DNA of 36,177 nt from Leptolyngbyaceae cyanobacterium RM1_1_2 (GTDB taxonomy: Bacteria > Cyanobacteriota > Cyanobacteriia > Phormidesmidales > Phormidesmidaceae). The stretch lies in the NCBI GenBank assembly GCA_012032345.1, contig JAAUQI010000053.1, positions 1 to 36,177 on the forward strand, written 5' to 3'. Below are positions 24,510 to 34,150 of this stretch, piece after piece; positions within the stretch are counted from its first letter, which is position 1; each line of letters begins with the position of its first letter. The position numbers were made by a program, and so were the translations under genes. The notes beneath the pieces are model-generated. The model ran no database searches. It was not told the origin of the DNA and saw nothing but the letters and a program-made list of their open reading frames with translations.

Positions 24510-25231
24510 ACTTCAACGCCCTGCAAAAGCGACTGGGCCGCAAGCGCGTCAGCAAAAAGCTGATGCAGGAGAACCCGGTTCATTTTATTGCCTACGACCT
24601 GCTAGAGCATCAGGGGTGCGATATTCGTCAAAAGCCGCTGCGCGATCGCCGCCAATATTTACTGGAGATACTAGAGGCGGCTGCCGTAGACTGCATGAGT
24701 CCGTCTGCGGTGGTGCCGTTTGAGACGTTTGATCAGCTGCAAATGCTCAGGGGGCGATCGCGGGCTGAAAATGCCGAAGGGCTGATGCTTAAAGCCGTGG
24801 ACAGTCCTTATTTAGTCGGGCGCAAGCGCGGCTACTGGTGGAAATTTAAGGTAGAGCCAATGACCTTAGACGCCGTCTTAATCTATGCTCAAGCAGGCAG
24901 CGGCAAACGGGCCAACCTGTTTACAGACTACACCTTTGCCCTCTGGCAAGACGAGGCGCTGGTACCCTTTGCCAAAGCTTATTCTGGGCTAGACAATGCC
25001 GAAATTGAGCAACTCGATCGCTGGATTCGCCGTCATACCATTGAGCGCTTTGGCCCGGTGCGATCGGTAGAGCCGATCCACGTTTTTGAGATTGGTTTTG
25101 AAGGCATTACTCAATCTAGCCGTCACAAATCGGGTATTTCAGTCCGGTTTCCGCGCATTTTGCGCTGGCGGCACGATAAGCCTGCCCAAGAAGCTGACAC
25201 GCTACAGTTGGCGATGGCGCTGTTAAACTAG
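24506..25231 (+). CDS. ATP-dependent DNA ligase, C-terminal part
   Basis: Begins at ATG 24506, inside the stop of the first half (ATGA overlap), and reads MNFNALQKRLGRKRVSKKLM, the expected continuation after motif III. It holds motif IV (AEGLMLKAVDSPYLVGRKRG), motif V (WWKFKVEP) and the OB-fold domain (FGPVRSVEPIHVFEIGFEGI) to the normal end. Together the parts make a full-length ligase of about 530 residues. Such single-subunit ligases occur in some cyanobacteria as a second ligase besides the NAD-dependent one, usually in repair. If the overlap is real, translational coupling would make both halves. Confidence 0.85.
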   Translation: MNFNALQKRLGRKRVSKKLMQENPVHFIAYDLLEHQGCDIRQKPLRDRRQYLLEILEAAAVDCMSPSAVVPFETFDQLQMLRGRSRAENAEGLMLKAVDSPYLVGRKRGYWWKFKVEPMTLDAVLIYAQAGSGKRANLFTDYTFALWQDEALVPFAKAYSGLDNAEIEQLDRWIRRHTIERFGPVRSVEPIHVFEIGFEGITQSSRHKSGISVRFPRILRWRHDKPAQEADTLQLAMALLN

Positions 25232-25356
25232 CGGGCAGTTTTAAGCAGCAATGATGCAAAATAGTGAGCAACGGGGGCCACTATTTTACCTAGCGGTTAA
25301 AGTAAAGGGTGACTTGTTTTTCTGACTGATTCTAAGCCGACTTCAGGAGCGAACTG

Positions 25357-25722
25357 ATGCGACAGATTAACTTTGTAGTCATTTTTGTCATTTGTTTAGC
25401 CCTTGTCCTCTTTGGTATTGAAAATACCGATCCAGCCCCAATTCATATCGTGCGCGGAGTCGATTTACAGGCCCCCCTATGTGTTGAACTGATTGTGTCA
25501 ATGGGCATTGGGGCTGTATTGGCCTGGGTCTTTAGCGTTTGGATACAGCTACAAAACCACTTTGTCCAAACCCAGGAGGTACAGCAGCGAGATACTCGCA
25601 TTCAAGAACTGGAGCAAAATATTGAGCGCTACCGGGTAGAGCTAGAGGAGCAAAAACCCCTGCTGCCAGCGTCTAAAAACGGTAGCGAAGAGGCTGAGTC
25701 CAGCGAAGCCTACGCCAGTTAG
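25357..25722 (+). CDS. LapA-like membrane protein (DUF1049)
   Basis: A 121-residue protein with two membrane helices (INFVVIFVICLALVLFGIEN and VSMGIGAVLAWVFSVWIQL) followed by a coiled coil (QEVQQRDTRIQELEQNIERY) and an acidic tail. This is the LapA/YciS (DUF1049) arrangement; in E. coli LapA and LapB regulate lipopolysaccharide synthesis, but the cyanobacterial relatives have no known role. ATG 25357 has AGGAG a few bases upstream. A hairpin separates it from scpA. Confidence 0.8.
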   Translation: MRQINFVVIFVICLALVLFGIENTDPAPIHIVRGVDLQAPLCVELIVSMGIGAVLAWVFSVWIQLQNHFVQTQEVQQRDTRIQELEQNIERYRVELEEQKPLLPASKNGSEEAESSEAYAS

Positions 25723-25730
25723 GGATGCTT

Positions 25731-25755
25731 TCAGGGCGGGGATTCCTGGCCCTGA
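25731..25755 (+). terminator. Hairpin between the LapA-like gene and scpA
   Basis: TCAGGGC (25731-25737) and GCCCTGA (25749-25755) form a perfect seven-base stem with an eleven-base loop, nine bases after the LapA-like stop. There is no T-run. It may end or slow transcription before scpA. Confidence 0.45.
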
Positions 25756-25797
25756 TAGGCTCAACCTGTCTCGAAATGCTGATTAAAAACTGTTGCT

Positions 25798-26658
25798 ATG
25801 GCCCTTCCTCTCGCTCAAAGCGCGATCGCCTTTTTAATTGACCTGGCCGAACAGGGAGAGATTGATCCCTGGGATGTCAAAGTCATTGACGTGATCGATC
25901 GCTTTTTGAGTACGCTACAGGATCAGCCCAGCGATCGCCCAGTCAGCGGACGCACCGCCTACGAAGCCAGTCTGTCGGAGTCAGGGCAGGCTTTTCTCTA
26001 TGCGGCCATGCTGGTGCTGTTGAAGGCCGATACGCTAGTGCGCACCGAAGTAGAAGAGATAGAAGAGGACTTTGCTGAAGATTTTCTAGAAAGCGAAGAT
26101 TTGGCAGCAGCGCCGCTGCCGCGCCACCTAGAACGTCAGCTGCGCCGGCGGGCCGTAGCCGCCCCGCCGGTGAAGCGACAGGTGACCCTAAATGAGCTAA
26201 TTGAGCAGCTTGAGCTCATTGCCACCGTGCTGGAGGCAAATCCAACCCGGCTGCGAAAACGACGGCCTCAAACCCAGTCAAAGCGGCAGGCTGTTCGTGC
26301 GATCGCCCAGCTAGCCCACCAGGAAAACCTCTCTGAAATTGCCGCTGCCTTAGAAGAGTTTTTAGACGCTTACTGGGATGAACTGGAAGAAGCCTTAGAG
26401 TGGATTGAGTTTGAGCAACTGATTGAGCTGTGGCCTAAGTTTCGGCCAGACAGTTTAGAGCAGCACGCCTTCGAATCACCAGAACAAGCCCACAAGCACG
26501 AGAAAGTGGGCGTTTTTTGGGGTCTGCTATTTCTCTCATCCCAGTCCAAAGTCGAAATGCACCAGCAAACCTTTTATCAAGATTTACTCGTTCGCAATCT
26601 CAACAAGATGCCTTTGGCTGACCTGTCAGACCTGCCCTCTTACGTGCTGCCTGATTGA
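25798..26658 (+). CDS. scpA: Segregation and condensation protein A
   Basis: A 286-residue kleisin that bridges the SMC heads and ScpB to condense the chromosome. The N-terminal domain (IAFLIDLAEQGEIDPWDVKV) binds one SMC head; LYAAMLVLLKADTLV follows; the middle is acidic (EEIEEDFAEDFLESEDL); the C-terminal winged helix (FWGLLFLSSQSKVEMHQQTF) binds the other head. ATG 25798 fits the family start. Slightly longer than the classical form, as in cyanobacteria. scpB and smc are not in the window. Confidence 0.92.
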   Translation: MALPLAQSAIAFLIDLAEQGEIDPWDVKVIDVIDRFLSTLQDQPSDRPVSGRTAYEASLSESGQAFLYAAMLVLLKADTLVRTEVEEIEEDFAEDFLESEDLAAAPLPRHLERQLRRRAVAAPPVKRQVTLNELIEQLELIATVLEANPTRLRKRRPQTQSKRQAVRAIAQLAHQENLSEIAAALEEFLDAYWDELEEALEWIEFEQLIELWPKFRPDSLEQHAFESPEQAHKHEKVGVFWGLLFLSSQSKVEMHQQTFYQDLLVRNLNKMPLADLSDLPSYVLPD

Positions 26659-26786
26659 TGCCGACTGAGAACGCATCGCCTACAACACCTGATAACCACC
26701 CAGCGTCCGGCCGCACTCTAGACGACTCTATTCAGCGACTGACTGACAAAAGTTCCTCAAAATTGCGGGTGCAAAAATTTTGTCAT

Positions 26787-29641
26787 TCAGCTAGATTCAG
26801 CGGTCAGGGCAGGTTTGATGGGCAAATCAACTACAAACTCAGCCCCTTGGCCCAGCTTTGAGTTGCAGTACAGCCTGCCCTGATGCTTTTCAATAATTTT
26901 ATAGCTGATTGATAGTCCCAAACCTGTGCCTTTGCCGACGGGTTTGGTAGTGAAAAGGGATCGAATAGCTTGTTTAAAATTGCTGGCTGAATGCCGTTGC
27001 CGTTATCTTTGACAGATATTCTTACCAAGTTAGCTTCTATGAGCTGAGTTTTAATTGTAATAGTTCTGACATTATCTTCTTCTAGGCAAAGCTCCAAGGC
27101 CTGAAGCTCATCAATAGCGTTCGTTAGCAAATTCATAAACACCTGATTTAGCTGTCCGGCGTAACACTCAATCGAAGGGAGTTTGCTATATTCCTTGACG
27201 ATCTCGATTGTAACTTTAGCAATATCAGCCTTAAGCCGATGCTGCAAAATCAACAGCGTACCTTCAATTCCTTCATGAATATCTACAGGCTTCATTGCGG
27301 CTTCATCTAAGCGAGAAAAATTTCGCAATGATGAAACAATTGACTGAATACGATTAGTACCTACAGCCAGAGAAGAGCAGAGTTTAGGCAAATCTTTCAA
27401 GATGTATGCAACGTCGGTTTCTTCTAGCAGTTTCTGAGTTTCAGCAGCAGGTTCAGAACAGTGTTTTTGATAGCTAGACAACACCTTTAGGAGATTGTTT
27501 GAGTATTCTTCGAGGTGAGTCAGGTTGGCATGAATAAAATTAACCGGATTATTGATTTCGTGGGCAATTCCGGCTACTAGCTGTCCTAAAACAGACATTT
27601 TCTCTGTTTGAATGAGCTGAGCCTGAGTCTCTTTGAGATTGACTAGAGTCTTGGAAAGTTGTTCAGTTTTTTGGCGATTTCGAGCGAGTAAAGAAGCGTG
27701 CTGGACGGCGACTCCTAACTGAGCTGCGATTTGATTGATAAACTTAACCTCAGACGACTCCCAATGTCGAGGAGCCTGATGCTGGTATATCCCCAAAAGT
27801 CCCCAGAGGTCTTTCCCCACAAAGATAGGAACCACAATAAATGCTTTAATCTGTGACTGCTCATAGATACCAAGCTGGCATTGGGAAAAATCTTCCTCAT
27901 GAGTATTATCAACTACACAAACTTCGCCATTGCGATACCGACCTCCCTGGCTCTCTTTGAGATCAGCACTGTTCCAAACAATATCACTCCCTGACTTTTT
28001 GGAATCGAGCCACTGACAGCTAGCAGATTCAAAGTCGGCGACGAATTTTCCACCCCACTCTGTATTAAACCGATAAACTGAAACCCTATCTGCTTCAAGA
28101 ATTTGGCTTAGTTCCTGAGTGGTAATTCGGAAAATCTCTTCAACATTGAGAGATTCGCGCATTTTGGCCACGATACTGGCGAGCGCCTCTTGCCTAGAAA
28201 TAGCATTTTTTAGCTCTAAGTTTGAGGTCTGAAGCTGCTCTGTGCGCTCTTCTACCTGCTGCTCCAAATTGGTATTGAGAGCCTGTACCTGCTGGTAGAG
28301 CCTGTACTGCTTGATTGCGGTCGAAAACTTTTCGGCCAGCGCTTGCCCATACTTGAGGTCTTCTTCTTTCCACGCCTGAGCCTGTTCTACTTTTTCCTGT
28401 CGCCATACTTCAAATGACTGTCGTACCATCAGTTGACGAGTATCAGAGCTATGCCAGTCGGCCCAGCGAATTTCTGTATCTATTTGATCTCGAAAGATAG
28501 TCAAGCAGCCCACAGCGTGAGTTCCGTAGTGTAGAGGAGTAATCAGGAGGCTGCGAATAGAAGTAGATTGAAAATAGGGAGCTAAAGTACGTAGTAAAGG
28601 CTCATGATAGAGGTCGTGAATTGCCCATAGATGGGGATGAGGTTCTACTTTCTCGGCATAGCTGCCTGAGCTGTAGACCGCACGCATCCACTGCACAGAC
28701 CAAGGGTTATAGCCAGTATCATCGCAGCTAGATTCAACAACTGAGTGTAAGAAATTCTTCCAAAGATTATTTTCTTCGATCACCCGGTTTCCATCTAATA
28801 AATCCGGCTGCTCCCCACAAACATACATCTCTTTAGACTGGTAGCCATCTGAGAGTAAGTAAAGCCGCCCCCCCGAGCCGTCAAAAGTATCCACTGCTGC
28901 TTCTAAAGCATCCTGCAGCTTTACGGTAGGACTGGTATAAAGTACCTTGGTAATCCGATTAATATTTGCTTCTTGATTGGCTTGCGATCGCACCTGATTG
29001 AGCAAAATCGACTGAGCGATCGCAATGCCTACCTGATCGACAACCGCTTGAATAAACTGTAGTTCTTCTTCTGCCACACGACGCGATTCACTGTGATGAC
29101 ACGCTAGCAAGCCCCAAAGCTTAGCAGCGGGTGAATCAGAAAGCTGATTTTCTGTAGAAGTGTGCTTTTTCAACACGATCGGTACAACCACTGAGGAGCG
29201 CACGCCCATTGCAGTTAAATATTCCGCATGACAGGGGTCTAAGGCCCGATAGCGGATATCGCTTTCGACCTCGGCTTCTCCAGTTTCTGGATGATCTAAG
29301 AAGCTGATTCCTATTTTGTGGTTGGTAAGATTTACTATCGAACGCTGACGCGCCCTCAAAAATAAATCACGCGCGTAAGGAGGAATGTCATCTGCCGGAA
29401 AATGCAAGCCTAGCAAAGAAGGTAGCCGCTCATTGTCAAGCGATTCAGCAATTACCACACCGCTACAGTCAGAATTGAACTGATAAACTTTTACACGATC
29501 GGTTCCTAAGTAGTCCCGTACTTCTGCAACTGTCGTATTTAGAATTTCCTGCAGCTCTAAAGACTGGCGAATACGGTTGGCAATACGGTGTAGCAAACCT
29601 TCTTGAGTAGCGCTTGGTTGATGGTCTGGTAGTTTATCCAT
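26787..29641 (-). pseudogene. Cph2-like phytochrome/cyanobacteriochrome histidine kinase (one-base frameshift near its end)
   Basis: A light-sensor kinase. Residues 15-215 form a bilin-binding GAF with no PAS domain before it: FPADDIPPYARDL (DIP motif), Cys 137-His 138 in DPCHAEYL, LWGLLACHH. Residues 225-420 look like a PHY domain (IFRDQIDTEIRWAD; tongue motif VRQSF in place of PRxSF). A coiled coil leads to a second GAF at 485-650 of cyanobacteriochrome type with Cys 588 but Gln 589 in place of the usual His. His 694 (AGIAHEINNP) is the phosphorylation site, followed by the N-box NLLTNAIDEL and G1 DNGNGI. After LFDPF the frame is lost: one base is missing in the A4 run 26953-26956 (plus strand). 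Restoring it gives [20 protein letters not shown], the lid and G2, to a stop at 26787 (951 residues in all). As read, the protein ends at 26831 without a working ATP lid. Confidence 0.85.
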
Positions 29642-29935
29642 CGCTTGACTTGAGACAATGCTGAGGTTTGCTGATTATAATTCCCTTTCTTGACTGCGGA
29701 TCTTAAGACAGGGGCAAAGATTATGAAGGCGATCGCTTTTGTGTTTTCCCTATAAGGGTATAGTGAGTGCTCCTGATATGGGCAAGAACCTGTTCAGGTA
29801 AGTAATTGTCCTATCTGGCCAATTCTATCAAGAATGGTATATCAATACTTTCAGCGATCCAGAGCGACGTCTAATTAGGAATACCTACTTATCTGCATTT
29901 GTAGATCTGAGCGGTTGATACCTGACTGCCGTTTC

Positions 29936-30511
29936 TTATCGCATACCTGGATGTCCGGCAGCACCAAAAATATCAGCTTCATGCTCTTTTTTGGTTTCCA
30001 GTTCGCTAACGTAGCCGCAGTGAGCTAGGGGGAAAGCATCGCAGTAAGTAACATAAGGCTTGATATCAAGCACTGGAGTTTGATCTAAGAGATCAATCCC
30101 TTCTACTGAGAGGTTCAGTCCGTCTACTTTGAGCAGCTTAGGCGCGCTCAAACCAATTGGATTAGGCCGATGGGGAGCGCGGGTTGCTAAGGTGCCGCGT
30201 CGAATGCGAGGCCCTCTAGGCGGAGTGACGGTCGGGTTCCAGTGGTCATTGAGGTGTAGCCACGAAATTACCCAGATGCGCTCAAAGCCTTCGAGATCTT
30301 TGAGGGCGATCGCAGGCAGTCTGTCTGCAAACAGCTCGATTTGGGCGATCGCAGGCTGGTAGTTTGCTGGGGCTGACTGTAGTAGGGTCGCCTGTCTGGG
30401 CGTACCGTGCCGCTCTTTGTAAGGAGAATGCACTACCCCAATGGGCCGCAGCGTAATTTGATTGGGGAACATCACTGACTCAGTGTAGTCTTTGGGAGGC
30501 AGCTTTGGCAT
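29936..30511 (-). CDS. trmO: tRNA (t6A37) N6-methyltransferase, TrmO/TsaA family
   Basis: A 191-residue SAM-dependent enzyme that methylates threonylcarbamoyl-adenosine 37 of tRNA-Thr. Motifs: IGVVHSPYKERHGTPRQ, RIWVISWLHLNDHW, TRAPHRPNPIGLSAPKLLKV (the RPNP signature) and LDIKPYVTYCDAFP. ATG 30511 comes two bases after the stop of the phosphodiesterase gene, so translation is probably coupled; ATG 30472 is the family-like alternative start. Complete. Confidence 0.9.
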   Translation of the reverse strand: MPKLPPKDYTESVMFPNQITLRPIGVVHSPYKERHGTPRQATLLQSAPANYQPAIAQIELFADRLPAIALKDLEGFERIWVISWLHLNDHWNPTVTPPRGPRIRRGTLATRAPHRPNPIGLSAPKLLKVDGLNLSVEGIDLLDQTPVLDIKPYVTYCDAFPLAHCGYVSELETKKEHEADIFGAAGHPGMR

Positions 30512-30513
30512 AG

Positions 30514-31788
30514 TTACGGATAGGCTATCGCTAGCAAGAGAGTTTCCATTTCATCTCGACATAGCCCGCCATGATGTCCTTTGTGATGTTCTTCAAAGCG
30601 ATCTTTTTCGTACCACCAAACTAGCTCATGCTGATGGGGTAAAATCACCAGATTTCCCAATCTTTCCTGCAGCCGTAGCGAAGGGTCTAAGCCAAAATAG
30701 CCCGCTTCCAGCAGCGTCTTAGTGTAGTAAACAGTAGCTTTATTGGCTAGCTGCTGGGTCAGCAGGCTGTGGGCTTTGTCTAAAAAGTTATCCTGAATGT
30801 AAAGAAACATGTCGCGGGATCCCCCAGCGGGAACCAGGGGTCGCCCCTGAGCATTGCGCCTGATCCAGGGTTCAATAGAGGGGGTGAGCTGATTGAGATA
30901 GAGCGTGTTCTCAGGTAAAACCTCAATCTGACCGTGATCAGCTGTAATCAGCAGCAGCGTATTGTGCAGATGGCCTGCTAGAGACTGGTGCAAAAGCTGC
31001 TCCATTAGCAGCCACAGGGCACTGACCTCGGCTTCAAACTGCGCTGAGTTGGGGCTATACCTATGGGCGATCGCGTCTATTGCGTCAATATAAAAACAGT
31101 AGTAGGCTTTGCCTGACTGGGCGATCGCCGCCTCAGCTAAATTTGTCATGGCCTCCGGTAAGGTCCGAAAACTTACCATCTCAGCGCCGTTGCAGACGGT
31201 TTTGGAAAAGGGGGAGTGGGCGTAGTTTTGATGCTGAAAGCAGTACGATTTAACCCCCTGCTTGGCTAAATCCTGGTAGAGCGTCTGAGTGGGAAATAAA
31301 GATTCTGGCTTAATGCCTCTGTGGGTTAGGGTTTCCCGCTCTTTGTCCCCTGCTAGAGAAAACAGCAGCGGCGCAAAAATGTCGTCAATCAGCGGCTCGT
31401 AGTAAAACCATTCATAAACACCGCTTTCTCCTACGGGTAGCCCCGTGTGCAGCGTGGTTACGTGGGCGGATGTGGTTGAGGGAAACTGGGTCGTGAGCTT
31501 AGACGCCACTCCAGACTCTAGCAGTCGCCGCAGAAACGGCAGGCGATCGCGGTAGCGCTCAAAAAAACGCCAGCCAAACCCGTCTACCAAGATTAGAATG
31601 ACCTGATCGTACTGATGGGGCAGCCCTTCTAAAACAGTTTTTGGCAGGCCAGCGTTTGTGTCTTCAGTCAGCAGATAGCGAACCAGCTGCGGGATTTGCG
31701 AAAAGCAGTAAGACTGATAAAGCGGCTTACCGATGTTGTCATCTAGCCGGGCTGCTTCGACGGCCTGTAGAGAATCAAGGTTGAGCAT
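30514..31788 (-). CDS. Alkaline-phosphatase-superfamily phosphodiesterase (type I PDE/nucleotide pyrophosphatase)
   Basis: A 424-residue metal hydrolase of the nucleotide pyrophosphatase/phosphodiesterase family. Metal ligands and nucleophile: Asp in ILILVDGFGW, Thr in FPSTTSAHVTTL, Asp and His in DAIDAIAHRY, TADHGQ, and His in HHKGHHGG near the end. No signal peptide is obvious, so it may act in the cytoplasm. Substrate unknown. It lies 27 bases after the oppC-like gene and two bases before trmO, all leftward, so probably one transcript. Confidence 0.88.
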   Translation of the reverse strand: MLNLDSLQAVEAARLDDNIGKPLYQSYCFSQIPQLVRYLLTEDTNAGLPKTVLEGLPHQYDQVILILVDGFGWRFFERYRDRLPFLRRLLESGVASKLTTQFPSTTSAHVTTLHTGLPVGESGVYEWFYYEPLIDDIFAPLLFSLAGDKERETLTHRGIKPESLFPTQTLYQDLAKQGVKSYCFQHQNYAHSPFSKTVCNGAEMVSFRTLPEAMTNLAEAAIAQSGKAYYCFYIDAIDAIAHRYSPNSAQFEAEVSALWLLMEQLLHQSLAGHLHNTLLLITADHGQIEVLPENTLYLNQLTPSIEPWIRRNAQGRPLVPAGGSRDMFLYIQDNFLDKAHSLLTQQLANKATVYYTKTLLEAGYFGLDPSLRLQERLGNLVILPHQHELVWWYEKDRFEEHHKGHHGGLCRDEMETLLLAIAYP

Positions 31789-31815
31789 AGGACTGAAAAA
31801 AGTCTTGATAGCACA

Positions 31816-32718
31816 CTAGCGCGTTTTAGGATCTAGTGCATCTCGCAGGCCGTCACCTAAGTAGTTGATGCTCAAAACTGTCAAAAAAATAGCCAGCCCC
31901 GGAAACAATACTAGGTACGGGGCTGACTCAATATAGTTTTGAGCGTCATAGAGCATCCGGCCCCAGGTGGGCACATCAGGCGGGAAACCCAGCCCCAAAA
32001 AGCTCAGCGTCGATTCTGTAATAATGGCGTTACCCACTGCCAGCGTTGCCGCCACAGTCACCGGGCCAATCACGTTGGGTAAAATGTGGCTCCAGATCAG
32101 CCGCCGGGGTGGGGCACCCAGGGCGATCGCGGCTTGGACAAAGGTACGCTCCTTAATGCTCAAAAAGCCTGCTCGTACCAGTCGAGCCACCGCCATCCAG
32201 TTTAGCCCCCCAATCACCAGCACAATCAGCAAAAAAATACCCAGCTCGGCTCCTAGTGCTGCTCTGGCCTGGTCGCCAAACAGGTAAATTACCATCAAGG
32301 CCAAAGGGAGCTGCGGCAGCGATAGAAAGATATCGGTCAGCCGCATCAGCCCGCCCTCAAGCAGGCCGCCATAAAAACCTGCGATCGCCCCAACCAGCAC
32401 CCCCAGCGACATTGCTATCAGCATGGCAGCCACCCCTACCGACAGAGAAATTCGCCCTCCGTAGAGAATGCGGGCTAGCTGATCTTGGCCCAAGTCGTTG
32501 GTGCCAAAGGGATGTGCCCAGCTAGGGGGTAGCGTCGCCCGACTAAAATCAATTTGACTGATAGAGGCTGTATATACCCAAGGGCCAGCTAAAACCGCCG
32601 TCCCGAGCAGCAGCAAAATCAGAGCGCTCATAGCTGCCACGCGATCGCGGCGAAAGCGCTGCCATAGCATTGGCCCCTGCCTAGTCGCAGCAGCCTGCGG
32701 TATTGGGCGATCCGTCAT
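31816..32718 (-). CDS. ABC transporter permease, OppC/DppC type
   Basis: A 300-residue membrane permease for peptide- or nickel-type ABC import. The N-terminal OppC segment (FRRDRVAAMSALILLLLG) is followed by five more helices; the EAA loop that contacts the ATPase reads VQAAIALGAPPRRLIWSHIL, and the C-terminus LSINYLGDGLRDALDPK is typical. HPFGTNDLGQDQLARIL is the OppC loop. No ATPase, OppB or binding protein is next to it, so its partners are encoded elsewhere. Divergent from the sugar-type binding protein at 32844. Confidence 0.92.
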   Translation of the reverse strand: MTDRPIPQAAATRQGPMLWQRFRRDRVAAMSALILLLLGTAVLAGPWVYTASISQIDFSRATLPPSWAHPFGTNDLGQDQLARILYGGRISLSVGVAAMLIAMSLGVLVGAIAGFYGGLLEGGLMRLTDIFLSLPQLPLALMVIYLFGDQARAALGAELGIFLLIVLVIGGLNWMAVARLVRAGFLSIKERTFVQAAIALGAPPRRLIWSHILPNVIGPVTVAATLAVGNAIITESTLSFLGLGFPPDVPTWGRMLYDAQNYIESAPYLVLFPGLAIFLTVLSINYLGDGLRDALDPKTR

Positions 32719-32843
32719 TTTAGTAACCTATGCATAGACCAACACCCTACCATCGATGTGGGCTTCGGTAGCCAAAGTCGCTACAGTAGAACAGGCAAGG
32801 CTGAGTTGATTAAAAGCAAATTATTAATCTCGTCAGGGAAAGG

Positions 32844-33812
32844 ATGCAGCTGCGGCAGATAGTCCAAAAGAAAAATGCTGTTTGGCTGCTATTGGGGCTG
32901 CTGCTAGTGCAGATTAGCAGTCTGCTAATGTTAGGGCTGACCTGGCCCAGCCAGTCTTCTGCGGTGACCTTCTCACTTCTGGTACCGCAGGATGAGCTAT
33001 CTTACTGGCAGTCCCTGACTGAAAGTTTTGATCGCCAAAACGCCGATATTCAAATCAAACTGGCAGAAGGAGCTTACAGCCCCAGCCAGATTCAGACAAT
33101 CTACAGCGCCGATCTTCAGAGCGATCGCCCCCAATACGACCTGATTTACATGAACCTTGTCTGGCTGCCTGAATTTGCCAGTCACGGGTGGCTGAGCGAT
33201 CTGACACCGCAGATTGATTCTGAAGCCCTCTCCGAGTTTTTAGGGAGTGAGGTTGAGATGGGGCGTTATCAAAAACGGCTCTACCGCCTACCCTTTCGGG
33301 CCAGTATTGGCGTTATGTTGGTCAACCAGTTATTAGCTGGTTCCTCCGTACCCGCTACATTCGCGGCGCTTTTTGACATTTCGCGGGCGCTACAGCAGCA
33401 GGGGCAGTGGGGCTATCTCTGGCAGGGCCAGGAAGATGAGAGTCTGATAGCTAATTTTGTTGAAGTGTTAGATGGCTATGGCGGATTTTGGATTGATCCA
33501 GCCACTCAGTCTGTGGGTTTAGATCAGCCAGAAGCGATTCAGGCTGTTCAGTTCCTGCGCGAAACCCTGGTTCAGGGCATTTCTCCGCCGACAGTGATTG
33601 GCGATGATGCCCAAGACTCGTTTATCCAGTTTCAGAGGGGTAACACGGCTTTTTTGCGAACCTGGTCGCAGTTTTGGCAGCGGGCTAATGCCGCCAGTGC
33701 ACCGCTGCACAATCAGGTGAGGCTGGCCACAACTCTGGCGCTGCCGGGGCGAGTGCGTCGGGCCTGTCGGGGGGGCTGGGGATTTGCAATTGCCAAAAAA
33801 CAAGTCATCTAG
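32844..33812 (+). pseudogene. Sugar-type ABC solute-binding protein, main part, broken by homopolymer indels
   Basis: A binding protein of family 1 (maltose/sugar type). An N-terminal hydrophobic segment (VWLLLGLLLVQISSLLMLGL, about 14-33) is a signal peptide or anchor without a lipobox Cys. Then come WQSLTESFDRQNADIQIKLA, DLIYMNLVWLPEFASHGWL and SFIQFQRGNTAFLRTWSQFW, lobe sequences of the fold. Near the end the frame is disturbed: between the G4 run 33746-33749 and the G7 run 33769-33775 the family-like sequence (ASASGLSGG) lies in another frame, and after the A6 run 33795-33800 the frame ends at 33812. One G gained, one lost and one A gained would restore a continuous protein. ATG 32844 has GGAAAGG before it. 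The ligand is unknown. Confidence 0.8.
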
Positions 33813-34150
33813 AAGCAGCCTGGCAGGCTGTCGAGTTTCTCACCAGTGCAGCAGCCCAGCGGCAGTTTAGCCTTGCTTCCGGCTATTTGCCCAGTCGCAA
33901 AGCGCTGTTTGAAGACGCTGAACTGCTGGCTGCTTATCCCCACTTTACTCAACTGCTAGAGGAGCTACAAACCCGATCCGTTTTTCGCCCCCAGATTCCT
34001 GACTACAGTCAGGCTTCTAAAATTTTGCAAACTAACCTCTGGCGGGTTTTGGTGGGGGCCGCTACGCCAGAGAACGCCATGGAGCAAGCAGCTAAACAAA
34101 CGCGATCGCTGCTGAAAAATGGGGTGCTCAATCAGGGCCTGTCTCAGTGA
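33800..34150 (+). pseudogene. C-terminal fragment of the solute-binding protein
   Basis: The frame after the A6 run gives HLEAAWQAVEFLTSAAAQRQ, SGYLPSRKALFEDAELL and FRPQIPDYSQASKILQ, the normal end of a family 1 binding protein (about 115 residues), ending at 34150. It has no start of its own and belongs to the gene at 32844. Its last seven bases overlap the end of the glycosidase gene tail to tail. The whole gene, if repaired, would be about 435 residues. Confidence 0.8.

Noticed and set aside
26655-26861. Rightward 68-codon frame after scpA
   Set aside because: It overlaps the true 3' end of the sensor kinase (stop at 26787 once the shift is corrected), starts at TTG with no good ribosome site, and its sequence is not protein-like.
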